Shown piece by piece: positions 16,590-25,709 of a DNA stretch of 64,000 nt. The notes under the pieces are model-generated. The model made no database searches and was not told the DNA's origin. It saw only the letters and a list, made by a program, of their open reading frames with translations. Source of the DNA: Bacteroidales bacterium (GTDB lineage Bacteria; Bacteroidota; Bacteroidia; Bacteroidales; VadinHA17). The first letter of the stretch is position 1, and each line of letters starts with the position of its first letter. The stretch lies in NCBI GenBank assembly GCA_025454795.1, contig JALONT010000004.1, positions 1-64,000 on the forward strand. The letters are read 5' to 3'. Position numbers and translations under genes: made by a program.

Positions 16590-19062
16590 AGAAGTCCATC
16601 TCCACTATTGTTATTCCCGATCCTCCCATTTCTATGTGCTCATCACGGAATGACCTGACAACATCAACAGTAGCAAGATATTGCCGGACAAGCTCTCTCA
16701 GGATGCCGTTCCCTTTTCCATGAAGTATCCTTAAGCTACGGTGCTGTACCATTAACGCGTTATCAATGAGATCACGGACTCTTTCAATTGCCTCTTCTCC
16801 CCTGACACCCCTGATATCTATCTCAGGCTTGAAATTGAGTTTTCGCTGACTTAGTAAAGGATCAGGTTCCCTGTAAGTCTGCGTGTATCTGAAGCTCTTT
16901 TTAAGCTCTGCCTTGCTGATCCTCTCGATTTTTTCTTTTGAAACCTTAAACCTGAAACTTCCTGATTCGATCAGTACCATCTTGTCTTTTATCTCAACTA
17001 TCTCCCCTGCAGCCATGGTATTGGTCATTCTTACAGCATCACCCACCTGTAGCGGTTTTTCCTTCTTCGGGATTTCCCCGGATGACTCAGGTATTTCTTT
17101 TGTTTTGAATTTCTTTGCCTTGTGCGCAAGTGATGATACTTTCTTTTCTGCTTCTGATTCAACCGGTTTAACCTCCTCAACAACAGCATTTTTAAACTCT
17201 TCCAGCTGCTGCCGCACATCTTTTGTTTTCTCCTTTTCAGCCTGCGACTCTTTTATCTGACGGATGGTATTCTCAATCATCCTGTTCGATTCCTTAAGGA
17301 GGTTATGAGCTTCATCCTTAGCGTTTGTGATTATTTCTTTTCTTAACGATTTTGCACCTGAAAGCTCCTTTTCATATTCATTAATCAGCTCCTCAAGTCT
17401 TTTTTCATGCTGCCTGATATTCATTCTTTTATTCTCCCAGTATCGTTTATCGCGGGCAATATCTTTAAGGTTTCTGTCATAATTGATATTCTTTACCCCG
17501 ACTTTCTCTGATGCCTTTTCAAGAATGTCTTCGGGAAGTCCGATCTTCCTTGCTATCTCAAAGGCAAAAGAACTTCCCGGCTTTCCAATATAAAGCTGAA
17601 ACAAAGGCTGCATAAGGTGGTTGTCAAAAGCCATGGCGCCATTAACTATCCCTTCATTAAGTGATGCAAAATGCTTAAGGTTTGTATAATGAGTTGTCAG
17701 GACTCCAAAGACTCTTTTCCTGTTCAGTTCTCCAAGAATGGCCTCCGCGATAGCTCCCCCGAGCATGGGTTCTGTACCTGTACCGAATTCATCGATGAGG
17801 ATCAGGCTTCTTTCTGAACTGTTTTTCAGAAAATACTTCATGTTGATTAGATGCGAGCTGTATGTACTAAGGTCATTATCAATGCTTTGCTCATCGCCGA
17901 TGTCGATCAGTATATCCCTGAAGATTCCGGTCTCAGAACCCTCTGCAACAGGAATCGTGAGACCGCACTGCATCATATACTGAAGTAATCCAACCGTTTT
18001 AAGGCAGACAGATTTACCACCGGCATTGGGTCCGGATATTACCAGTATCCTGTCTTTATCATCGAGCTGGATGTCAAGCGGAACGACTTTTCTTCCGGGA
18101 AGCTTCCCGAAAGTAAGCTTAAGGATGGGGTGGGTTGCCTGTTTCCAGGAGATGAGAGGTTTATCGGAAATTATTGGTTTTATTGAATTGTGGTAGTTTC
18201 CGAAGAGTGCCTTTGCCCTGAGAAAATCGATCTCACCCAGAAAACTATTCGACTGTAGAAGATCCTCAATATATGGTCTGATATTGTCGGCGAATGCTGT
18301 TAATATTTTAACAATCTCTCTTTTCTCCTCATATTCAAGCTCAACAAGGTCATTGTTTATTTCAACGATCTCTTCAGGTTCGATAAAAACGGTTTTTCCG
18401 GAAGCTGACTGGTCGTGGATCAGACCTTTTATTCTTCTCTTGTCATAGGCACTTACAGGGATCACCCCTCTCCCGTTCCTGACTGATACTGAAGTATCTG
18501 CATCAACTATACCATCGGATTGTGCCTGCTTCAGGATTGCATTGAGTCGTTTGGAAGCCTGGATATTTTTTGATATGATCTCTGATCTGATCTCTTTAAG
18601 ACGCGGGGAGGCGTTATCCTTGATTGTTCCGTGACGGTCAATTATCCTGTCGATGGAATCAAGTACATAGGGATAAGTCTTCACTGATCCGCACATTTTT
18701 CTGAGAATAGGATACCTGACCTCTTCTTTGCTTTTGAAGAAACTGAGGATTGATTTTATTGTTTCGAGTGATCTTTTAAGGTCGAATAATTCCCTCACTT
18801 CCGGGAATGTTCCTTCAATCCTTATCTTATTAAGGCATTCGGAAACACTGTAATAGTTTTCTGATGGAAAATTTTCCTCGAACTGAAGCAGCTGCTGGAA
18901 TTCAGATGTTGCAGATAATTGTTCTGAAAGTGATTCTATATCATCACTAAACCGGATGCCATTAACTTTTTCAGTTCCCATGGGGCTAAGGCATCTCTCA
19001 TGCAGTAAAGAGCGGATACGATCGAAGCCGATCTTGGATTCGAAATTAGGTGGGTAGATCAT
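16588..19062 (-). CDS. mutS2: Endonuclease MutS2
   Basis: An 824-residue MutS2 protein. These ATPases suppress homologous recombination or act on collided ribosomes, depending on species. The N-terminal core and clamp helices lead to the ABC-type ATPase with Walker A GPNAGGKS near residue 345, Walker B LILIDEFGTGTEP and LTTHY. A long charged coiled coil follows (about 530-640), then a KOW-like linker and the C-terminal Smr nuclease domain with DIRGVRGEEA and LHGKGNGILR. The start MIYPPNF at 19062 fits the family; 13 extra codons upstream would cross the likely promoter. Confidence 0.94.
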   Translation of the reverse strand: MIYPPNFESKIGFDRIRSLLHERCLSPMGTEKVNGIRFSDDIESLSEQLSATSEFQQLLQFEENFPSENYYSVSECLNKIRIEGTFPEVRELFDLKRSLETIKSILSFFKSKEEVRYPILRKMCGSVKTYPYVLDSIDRIIDRHGTIKDNASPRLKEIRSEIISKNIQASKRLNAILKQAQSDGIVDADTSVSVRNGRGVIPVSAYDKRRIKGLIHDQSASGKTVFIEPEEIVEINNDLVELEYEEKREIVKILTAFADNIRPYIEDLLQSNSFLGEIDFLRAKALFGNYHNSIKPIISDKPLISWKQATHPILKLTFGKLPGRKVVPLDIQLDDKDRILVISGPNAGGKSVCLKTVGLLQYMMQCGLTIPVAEGSETGIFRDILIDIGDEQSIDNDLSTYSSHLINMKYFLKNSSERSLILIDEFGTGTEPMLGGAIAEAILGELNRKRVFGVLTTHYTNLKHFASLNEGIVNGAMAFDNHLMQPLFQLYIGKPGSSFAFEIARKIGLPEDILEKASEKVGVKNINYDRNLKDIARDKRYWENKRMNIRQHEKRLEELINEYEKELSGAKSLRKEIITNAKDEAHNLLKESNRMIENTIRQIKESQAEKEKTKDVRQQLEEFKNAVVEEVKPVESEAEKKVSSLAHKAKKFKTKEIPESSGEIPKKEKPLQVGDAVRMTNTMAAGEIVEIKDKMVLIESGSFRFKVSKEKIERISKAELKKSFRYTQTYREPDPLLSQRKLNFKPEIDIRGVRGEEAIERVRDLIDNALMVQHRSLRILHGKGNGILRELVRQYLATVDVVRSFRDEHIEMGGSGITIVEMDF

Positions 19063-19070
19063 AATAAAAG

Positions 19071-19078
19071 CAAAAGTA
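19071..19078 (-). promoter_or_regulatory. -7 element of mutS2, nearly abutting the start codon
   Basis: The minus strand reads TACTTTTG, a full match to TAnnTTTG, ending only 8 nt before the ATG at 19060-19062. If used, transcription would begin within about five nucleotides of the start codon, giving a leaderless or almost leaderless mRNA. Confidence 0.5.
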
Positions 19079-19147
19079 TAAAGATAATCCACCTTCGTCA
19101 AGGCTATGGAGGATTAAGAAAAACAAAAAAAATAAAATGATTATAGC

Positions 19148-21313
19148 TCACTGATTCCGTACACAACGAACTGAATACCCAAAGTTTTTTTCAGTAGCAT
19201 CACTTCCCGGAGTATAAATGACTACATCATCATAAGACATTAAAACACGTATGGGCTTATCAAGAAGATCTGTTGTCATAGTCCACCATCCTCCTATAAA
19301 ACCAATACCATCGTAATTATAAAAACTGTTCCATGTACCACCCGGAAGAGCAGTAAAATCATATGAATTGGCCGCGCCGGTATTAGGGGTTGACCAGTGT
19401 ACTGTTCCCGTCTCTTTAAGTTTTCCCCCCCAGGCATTTCCTCCCAAAGAATTGATAAGAGTTGTCCATTCATCGGCAGCTACATGCCAGCCGTCAGGAC
19501 AAACACTATTATTTCTTATTGCTCCATAATTATAGAGTGCTCCATACAGATCTTTATAAGAAGTTGAATCATTATTATACCAACCGTAACCTGGATCATC
19601 CGGATATACAACAGTTGTCAGTTTTCTTGGTATTGGATTACCATTTGCATATTTTGTGGTTTTAAGGTTTTCTTTCATCCAAACATTACCACCCGGTACA
19701 GTTACAGGTGTGTAAACATTACCATCGGGATCCTTAACAGTTGTGGTGAATACTATATGGTCACCATATGTGGTTCCATACACATTTACAGCCTTGATTC
19801 TGAAGTGGTATGCTTTCCCTGAGATAAGGCCGGTAACAGCAGCACTTACATCTGTCCAGGCAGAACCGGTTACCGGACTTGGAACTGCAGCTACAGACAT
19901 ACTATATCCCTCTAAACCATATTCCCATTTTTCATATTCAAATGTTATTACTGATGACCCCAGATTAGCATTTACCTTTCCGTTATATATGACGGTGGTA
20001 TTCGTTATTGAGGCAGGATCCAGAGTTATTACATCCGGCGCGTCTGCTGAAGTAAAAATCTGTTCATCGCCATAACCGGTACCAGCACTGTTTTTGGCAT
20101 ATGCTTTAACATAATATTTTGTACCCGGTGCAAGACCTGACAAATTACTTACATATGAGTCAGAACCAATTCCATCATCTGTTTTGTCATCATTAAAAGC
20201 AGGTGATCCGGTTGTATTCCAGCAAACTCCTTTTCCTAAAATGGGTGCACCTCCGGCACTGGTAATCGCCCCTCCACTTTTTGCAGCAGTGGAAGTAACA
20301 GCAGTTATTGGAACAGTAGAAATGGTTGGAACCACAGCTGCTGTTGGAAAACTTTTTTCTTCACCGTATGCGTATGAAGCACCACCACTGTTTGTAGCAA
20401 AAGCACGTACATAATATGTTGTACCAGGAAGAAGTCCGGTAAGATTGCTGACAAAACTGCCCATTCCATTGCCATTATCAGTCTTAAAGTTCGCGGGAGT
20501 CGGATTGGCTGATGTACTCCAGCATACTCCTCTTAAAGTGACAGGGGAACTGCCCTCATTTGTCACTTCTCCTCCACACACAGCAGAGATTGCAGTAATT
20601 GAGGTTACGGTAGCAGTTGTAACCATCGGGGGAACGGGGGTATCAGAATTTGTTGGAAAAGAGAGTTCATTACCCAGTTTTGTACCACCATCGTTTGTGG
20701 CATAAGCCCTTACATAATAGGTAGTTCCTGCAGAAAGTCCTGAAATTTCACTTGTAAAAGAACCTGTTCCTGATCCATTAGTAGTTTTATTATTTGTAAG
20801 TGCAGTTATTGTTGCTGTGCTCCAGCAAACACCCCGTGCCGTTACCGGAGTTCCTCCCTGGCTTGTGATGTTACCTCCACTTACTGCACTGCTTTGTGTA
20901 ATACCGGTGACAGCTGTGGTTGTTAGTTCAGGCAAATCAGCAGACGCAGTAGTAAAATTTATCTCGCTTCCATATGCAACGTTATTGCCACGGCTGATGT
21001 ATGCTTTAATATAATACTTAGTATTGGGAACCAGGCTGGTCAGGCTGTATTTAAAATCGCCGATTTCAGGAATTCCGCGTTCCGTTTTTGTATTGGAGAC
21101 TGTTGGACCCGGAGTTGTGGACCAGCAATGTCCATACTGGGTTGCTCCTTCTCCCAGATCAAGAATTTTAATGCTAACTTCTGCAGAAGTAGTAAGTATA
21201 TTCAACACTGTACCTGTGGTTACGAGCATCTCTTTTTCAACCTTCTTGCAAGTGGAAATAATTGCCATTACGGCAATAAGGCAGATCCATATTAACTTAT
21301 TGATCTTCATCAA
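19148..21313 (-). CDS. FISUMP-domain lipoprotein with Ig/FN3-like repeats (copy 1)
   Basis: A 721-residue surface lipoprotein. The signal ends in STCKK (Cys22). About four or five beta-sandwich repeats of roughly 90-95 residues follow, each with RGVCWST or KGVCWNT and TYYVRAYATN, resembling fibronectin type III units. The C-terminal 170 residues form a FISUMP domain, with markers NVWMKENLKTTKYANG, CPDGWHVAADEW, GGTW and the ending FGYSVRCVRNQ. Such proteins are thought to be surface-displayed; the ligand is unknown. Its N-terminal part is nearly identical to copy 2 at 22900-24768. It is last in a five-gene minus-strand operon, 33 nt after the thioredoxin-like gene. Confidence 0.88.
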   Translation of the reverse strand: MMKINKLIWICLIAVMAIISTCKKVEKEMLVTTGTVLNILTTSAEVSIKILDLGEGATQYGHCWSTTPGPTVSNTKTERGIPEIGDFKYSLTSLVPNTKYYIKAYISRGNNVAYGSEINFTTASADLPELTTTAVTGITQSSAVSGGNITSQGGTPVTARGVCWSTATITALTNNKTTNGSGTGSFTSEISGLSAGTTYYVRAYATNDGGTKLGNELSFPTNSDTPVPPMVTTATVTSITAISAVCGGEVTNEGSSPVTLRGVCWSTSANPTPANFKTDNGNGMGSFVSNLTGLLPGTTYYVRAFATNSGGASYAYGEEKSFPTAAVVPTISTVPITAVTSTAAKSGGAITSAGGAPILGKGVCWNTTGSPAFNDDKTDDGIGSDSYVSNLSGLAPGTKYYVKAYAKNSAGTGYGDEQIFTSADAPDVITLDPASITNTTVIYNGKVNANLGSSVITFEYEKWEYGLEGYSMSVAAVPSPVTGSAWTDVSAAVTGLISGKAYHFRIKAVNVYGTTYGDHIVFTTTVKDPDGNVYTPVTVPGGNVWMKENLKTTKYANGNPIPRKLTTVVYPDDPGYGWYNNDSTSYKDLYGALYNYGAIRNNSVCPDGWHVAADEWTTLINSLGGNAWGGKLKETGTVHWSTPNTGAANSYDFTALPGGTWNSFYNYDGIGFIGGWWTMTTDLLDKPIRVLMSYDDVVIYTPGSDATEKNFGYSVRCVRNQ

Positions 21314-21346
21314 ATTAGAATTAACGATGCAAGTTACATATTTTTT

Positions 21347-22795
21347 CTAAGGATTCATTATTCCATCTATTTGCATAACATTTTCCGGTAGAGAAATGAT
21401 TTCTTTAGTTTTAGAATCAAGTAATACCATCACCGGTACGCTTAGTATGTAAAAATCATTTGCAACCTTGCTGCGTACTCCTTCCGGTATATTCAGGTGG
21501 CTCCATTCTGCGAGCTCTTTAATCTTTTCCTGCCATGATTTTATTTCCGACCTGGTCTCATCCACACTAATAGCCACTATATCTACCTTCTGTTTCGTTT
21601 CCTTCTGCAAGTACCATGGATAGAGTTTATCGACAGTTTCCTGGCAATGACTGCAATCTGCCGACCAGAATAAAAGAAGTAAATATTTTTTTTCAGTTTG
21701 ATAAGTATATAATTCAAAGGGATTATTATCAGTGTCTCTAAGAATAATATCAGGTGCTCTAGTTCCCGGAACGAGTGTTTCAAAGCTTTTCAGCCTTTTG
21801 CTGATTTCCTGTCTTTTTAAAGTAAGACATCTGGGATCGTCTAGGTAAGGCTGAAGCATTTTTATTCCCTTTTCAATATTGAAGCTTTCATAACCTTTGA
21901 AAAAATAATCAACCATCCAGCCATATATCTCAGGGTTTCCTGTACGAGCTTTTTCAATTGCTGTTTTTCCGGCAATAGTGAAAAGTGAATCACGAAGTGT
22001 TATACTGGTTGCCAGTTCACCATAAAGATTCACAAAATTGTCCATCCATTCCTTCATGCCAGATGTCTTAACCATGAGAGGATTGTTAAATTCCATCCCT
22101 TCAAAGTAATTGTCTCTCAGGCTTTTCTTCCTGTCCTCTTCACTGCCCCCCCAGTTTATCCGGGGTATATAGTGGAAGATGAACAGGTTACTTGCGAAGA
22201 GGGCATTGTTCTGTTCTGTCTGTTCTTTAATCCACTTGTTGAAGCTTTTACGTCTCTTTTCATATTCATTGATTCCTACCCGATAAAACGCAGATTTATC
22301 ATCATCATAATTCAGAAGGAAATTCTGGAGTAAAATGAGTTTTTGCATTTGATTGTTATTCTCCTGCATAAATCTCAGGTAGGCCGAATTTTCCCTTTCA
22401 TCCTTCTGAAACCAGGTGCTGTCGGGATTGTTGCTGTGCACAGGATGAACCCACAGATCCAGATCCTGGTTATTGATTATAATCCGTTTTTCTGAAGGAT
22501 ATGGTGTACTTCCCTGATTTTCTTTGTAATCGAAGCGGAGGACAAATTCACCAGGCAAATATTCTACAGGAACCTTAATTGTTGCCAGTTCTTCGCTCTT
22601 AAGATCATCGATAACAGAAATTGCTTTGAAAATACCTTCGCCTGATAATGCAAGCAGGGTGACTTTGCTTTCAAAAACGCTCCGCAGGTTTATGGTTATG
22701 ATAACATCCTGAGCCTGTACTGATCCGGTTAGCAATATATAAAGTCCAATTAAAGCAGATAGTCTTGCTGACGCAAGAATATTTTTGATTTTCAT
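21347..22795 (-). CDS. Secreted thioredoxin-like (TlpA-family) protein
   Basis: A 482-residue exported protein. The signal peptide ends near SVQAQ. An N-terminal beta-rich region like DUF4369 and a helical middle part lead to a C-terminal thioredoxin fold (about 345-482), with FWSADCSHCQ as redox motif (CSHC) and the cis-proline segment SVPVMVLLD. It should act in the periplasm or outer membrane as a disulfide reductase or isomerase. The start MKIKNILAS at 22795 gives a proper signal; the longer frame adds 23 residues ahead of it. It is sandwiched between two paralogous cysteine-containing FISUMP lipoproteins, which could be its substrates (inference). Confidence 0.87.
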   Translation of the reverse strand: MKIKNILASARLSALIGLYILLTGSVQAQDVIITINLRSVFESKVTLLALSGEGIFKAISVIDDLKSEELATIKVPVEYLPGEFVLRFDYKENQGSTPYPSEKRIIINNQDLDLWVHPVHSNNPDSTWFQKDERENSAYLRFMQENNNQMQKLILLQNFLLNYDDDKSAFYRVGINEYEKRRKSFNKWIKEQTEQNNALFASNLFIFHYIPRINWGGSEEDRKKSLRDNYFEGMEFNNPLMVKTSGMKEWMDNFVNLYGELATSITLRDSLFTIAGKTAIEKARTGNPEIYGWMVDYFFKGYESFNIEKGIKMLQPYLDDPRCLTLKRQEISKRLKSFETLVPGTRAPDIILRDTDNNPFELYTYQTEKKYLLLLFWSADCSHCQETVDKLYPWYLQKETKQKVDIVAISVDETRSEIKSWQEKIKELAEWSHLNIPEGVRSKVANDFYILSVPVMVLLDSKTKEIISLPENVMQIDGIMNP

Positions 22796-22899
22796 ATTTA
22801 CATCCGCGGATAAATTAACATTGTTAACCAAATGCATTATTGTTTTCCACCTGAAATTAATCAAAGTTCATCGAAATGCTTGTTACTGGTATAATCAAT

Positions 22900-24768
22900 T
22901 CAATCTCTTATGCACCTGACCGAATAGCCACTCGACTTATAACTTACGTCCATCATGGGTGAATTGTCGATGGTAATGAACCAGCTTTTTGCATTATCAT
23001 ATTGTGTATTGCTCCAGTAAGCACCGCCGGAGCCCCGATAATAAGATGAGCCGTTGTTGAAAAGTAGAGATCCGGCACCATGAAGCTTAAGAACAGATGC
23101 ATATGCATCATTGAGGGTATTCCAGGCGCCATTGAAATCAACATTGGTCCACTCTGTTTGTGTGGGAATACGCCAGCCTGCAACAAGAAGATAGGTACAT
23201 GGATCATTGACTGATGTCCAGTTGCTTGCCTCATCAATGGGATATACCCATGTTGTACCTGGTGTACGGGTGATTCCATCGTGCTTAAACCCCTGTCGTC
23301 GGTTAAACTGCCAGTACCAGCCTGCTGCTGCTTCAGTATCATCGGTGGCCGACACTGCCTGGTGATCCGCACCAAGATTCATGGTTAACCAGCACTTATT
23401 CTGACCTGAGAGGTTAGTTTCAGCTGTCATATAGGTTATTGTTTTGGTCACAGGGGCCAGATCCCCCGCATAATGGGTTATCTGAAAACTTACACAAGGC
23501 GTGGCGGCATTAAAGCTTATTTCATTCCCATAAGCTGTACCGGCATTATTGGTAGCATAAGCTCTGATATAATATTTCAATCCAGGAGTAAGGTTTGTAA
23601 CATTACTCGAATAGGTGCCCGGAGCTGAAGCCGGGCCATCCGTAGTTTTAAAATTGTCAGTTGTCGGATTTACTAGCAGGCTCCAGCATACTCCTTTCAC
23701 TGTTATATTAGCGCCCCCTGTACTTGTAATATCTCCTCCGCTGCTGGCAGATGTGGTTGTAATAGAAGTAACGGGGAGTGTGGTTAAAGTCGGGGGAACA
23801 GCATCAGTCGTAAAGTAGTATTCTGTCCCGTATGATGTACCGGCAGTACTTGTTGCATATGCCCTAACATAATATTTTGTTCCCGGGTCAAGCCCTGTAA
23901 TGTTGCTGACAAAACTTCCCAGTCCGGTACCATTGTTTGTGGTGGTATTTAATATCGTCGGATTTGCCGATGTGCTATAGCATACACCCTTTGCAGTTAT
24001 GGATGCACTCCCCTCATTTGTTACATCTCCCCCGCATACTGCTGAATTTGAAGTTACTGATGATACAAAAGCCGTTGTTACTGAAGGGGCAACTGGTGTA
24101 TCAGAAGTGGTTGTAAAAGAGATCTCATTGCCCAGTTTTGTCCCTCCATCATTTGTGGCATAAGCCCTTACATAATAGGTAGTTCCTGCAGAAAGTCCTG
24201 AAATTTCACTCGTATAAGAACCTGTTCCCGTTCCATTTGAAGTTTTGTTAGCTGCAAGTGTTGTTATTGTTGCAGAGCTCCAGCAAACACCCCGTGCCGT
24301 TACCGGAGTTCCTCCCTGGCTTGCTATATTGCCACCGCTCACTGCCTCTGTCATGGTAATTCCGGAAACTTCTGTGGTCGTCAGTTCAGGAAGATCAGCA
24401 GAGGCTGTGGTAAAATTGATCTCACTGCCATATACAACATCATTTCCTCGACGTAGATATGCTTTAATATAATATTTTGTTCCGGGGGTTAGGCCTGTCA
24501 GGGCACTGGTAAATCCTCCGATTGTCGGTGTGTTGTACTCTGTTTTTGTTCCTGAAACTGTAGAGTTCGGGGATGTTGAATAACAGTGCCCAAAAGCAGT
24601 TGCGCCTTCTCCAAGGTCAAGAATATTACCAGAGACATCAGCAGTTGTGGTCAGGATGTTAGTTACTTCACCAGTAGTAACAAGCATCTCTTTTTCAATC
24701 TTTTTGCATGTGAGAAGAAATGCCAAAAACGCCAGTAAGAAAAACAGGACTAACTTAATGGTCTTCAT
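22900..24768 (-). CDS. FISUMP-domain lipoprotein with Ig/FN3-like repeats (copy 2)
   Basis: A 622-residue paralogue of the protein at 19148-21313. The lipobox is LLTCKK (Cys21). About four beta-sandwich repeats carry ARGVCWSS, AKGVCYST and VKGVCWSL motifs. The C-terminal FISUMP-type domain here has NKCWLTMNLGADHQ, AGWYWQFNRRQGFKHDG, GWRIPTQTEW and the ending GYSVRCIRD. It is a divergent subtype relative to copy 1. Long DNA identities with copy 1 in the N-terminal repeats lie at a constant 3,458-bp offset, so the two arose by duplication. It lies 45 nt after the caspase gene. Confidence 0.88.
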   Translation of the reverse strand: MKTIKLVLFFLLAFLAFLLTCKKIEKEMLVTTGEVTNILTTTADVSGNILDLGEGATAFGHCYSTSPNSTVSGTKTEYNTPTIGGFTSALTGLTPGTKYYIKAYLRRGNDVVYGSEINFTTASADLPELTTTEVSGITMTEAVSGGNIASQGGTPVTARGVCWSSATITTLAANKTSNGTGTGSYTSEISGLSAGTTYYVRAYATNDGGTKLGNEISFTTTSDTPVAPSVTTAFVSSVTSNSAVCGGDVTNEGSASITAKGVCYSTSANPTILNTTTNNGTGLGSFVSNITGLDPGTKYYVRAYATSTAGTSYGTEYYFTTDAVPPTLTTLPVTSITTTSASSGGDITSTGGANITVKGVCWSLLVNPTTDNFKTTDGPASAPGTYSSNVTNLTPGLKYYIRAYATNNAGTAYGNEISFNAATPCVSFQITHYAGDLAPVTKTITYMTAETNLSGQNKCWLTMNLGADHQAVSATDDTEAAAGWYWQFNRRQGFKHDGITRTPGTTWVYPIDEASNWTSVNDPCTYLLVAGWRIPTQTEWTNVDFNGAWNTLNDAYASVLKLHGAGSLLFNNGSSYYRGSGGAYWSNTQYDNAKSWFITIDNSPMMDVSYKSSGYSVRCIRD

Positions 24769-24813
24769 TATTATAGAGAGTTAGCGTAATACCGACAAAT
24801 GCCGAAACCAATG

Positions 24814-25698
24814 CTATTCCCTCAGGACAAAAATAAAATCCCCTCCTTCATCTCCAACTTCCTGTATCACCCCGAACTGCGGAACGACGCTGCTGTTGTT
24901 CATTACTGCAATCCTGAAACTGCTGAAGAGCTGCTCCGATGAAAGATATTTATCTGTATTGTTCAGAAGCCTTTCTACAAGATATTTCAGGAAGGCGCTC
25001 TGATCCGGCACCTCTGTCAGCGTTCCGCTGGTCATCGCCTTCCTGCTTTTCAGGTCATAAAGCATGTTAATAGCAAGCCCTGCATCGTTGAATGCTGCCC
25101 TGGTTTTGAATATTGAACCGCCGAAACATGCGTCGCTGATAAGTAATGTATGTTTTGATTTGATCTCTTTGAGGTAGTCTCTTAATGTACTGTTCCTGAA
25201 CCATGCAAGCTTGCTGTTTTTCTTTGCATCCGTCGGAAGCCAGTAACCGTTCTCTGCATCAGCTTCCCATACTCCGTGACCAGCATAGAATATCAGGAAG
25301 CTGTCCTCAGGACGTACTTTTTTTGCAAAAAAGTCAAATGCTCCCATCATCTCTGCCATGGTTGCATTTCTAAGAAACTTAACATTTTCAGTATTGAAAG
25401 AATATTTCGTTGTAATGACATTGTAAAACATCTCGGCATCCCTGATCGGTTTATCGAGTCCCGTAATATTGGGATCGATGTAATTATTGATCCCTATAAT
25501 AAGAGCATAGAATTTACCTTTCATTGTTGCCAGTGCATTCGTCCCGGACGGTGAAAATGCATTGTAAACCTGTGTATTCACCTCAATTTTCGGCTTGTTG
25601 TTGATATGAATGGTTGTCTTTCCGCTACTCACTATCTGGGCAGGTAAACTTACTGCCTGAAGCAGACAAACTATTAAAAGAAGAAATACTTTTTTCAT
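24814..25698 (-). CDS. Secreted caspase-family (C14) peptidase
   Basis: A 294-residue exported caspase-fold cysteine peptidase. The signal peptide ends near LPAQ (residue 20). The p20-like core begins at YALIIGINNY. The catalytic histidine is in FYAGHG (His141) and the catalytic cysteine in ISDACFGG (Cys191), so both dyad residues are present. The C-terminal part ends GGDFIFVLRE. Most bacterial caspase homologues are cytoplasmic; this one should act outside the inner membrane. It lies 11 nt after the 25710-26453 gene and 45 nt before a FISUMP gene. The family would predict cleavage after basic or acidic residues; its substrate cannot be read from sequence. Confidence 0.9.
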   Translation of the reverse strand: MKKVFLLLIVCLLQAVSLPAQIVSSGKTTIHINNKPKIEVNTQVYNAFSPSGTNALATMKGKFYALIIGINNYIDPNITGLDKPIRDAEMFYNVITTKYSFNTENVKFLRNATMAEMMGAFDFFAKKVRPEDSFLIFYAGHGVWEADAENGYWLPTDAKKNSKLAWFRNSTLRDYLKEIKSKHTLLISDACFGGSIFKTRAAFNDAGLAINMLYDLKSRKAMTSGTLTEVPDQSAFLKYLVERLLNNTDKYLSSEQLFSSFRIAVMNNSSVVPQFGVIQEVGDEGGDFIFVLRE

Positions 25699-25709
25699 TT
25701 CCAGATCAA

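Noticed and set aside
20184-24472. Plus-strand frames opposite the FISUMP genes
   Set aside because: They are antisense shadows of repetitive coding DNA. They repeat in step with the minus-strand domains and have no start context.
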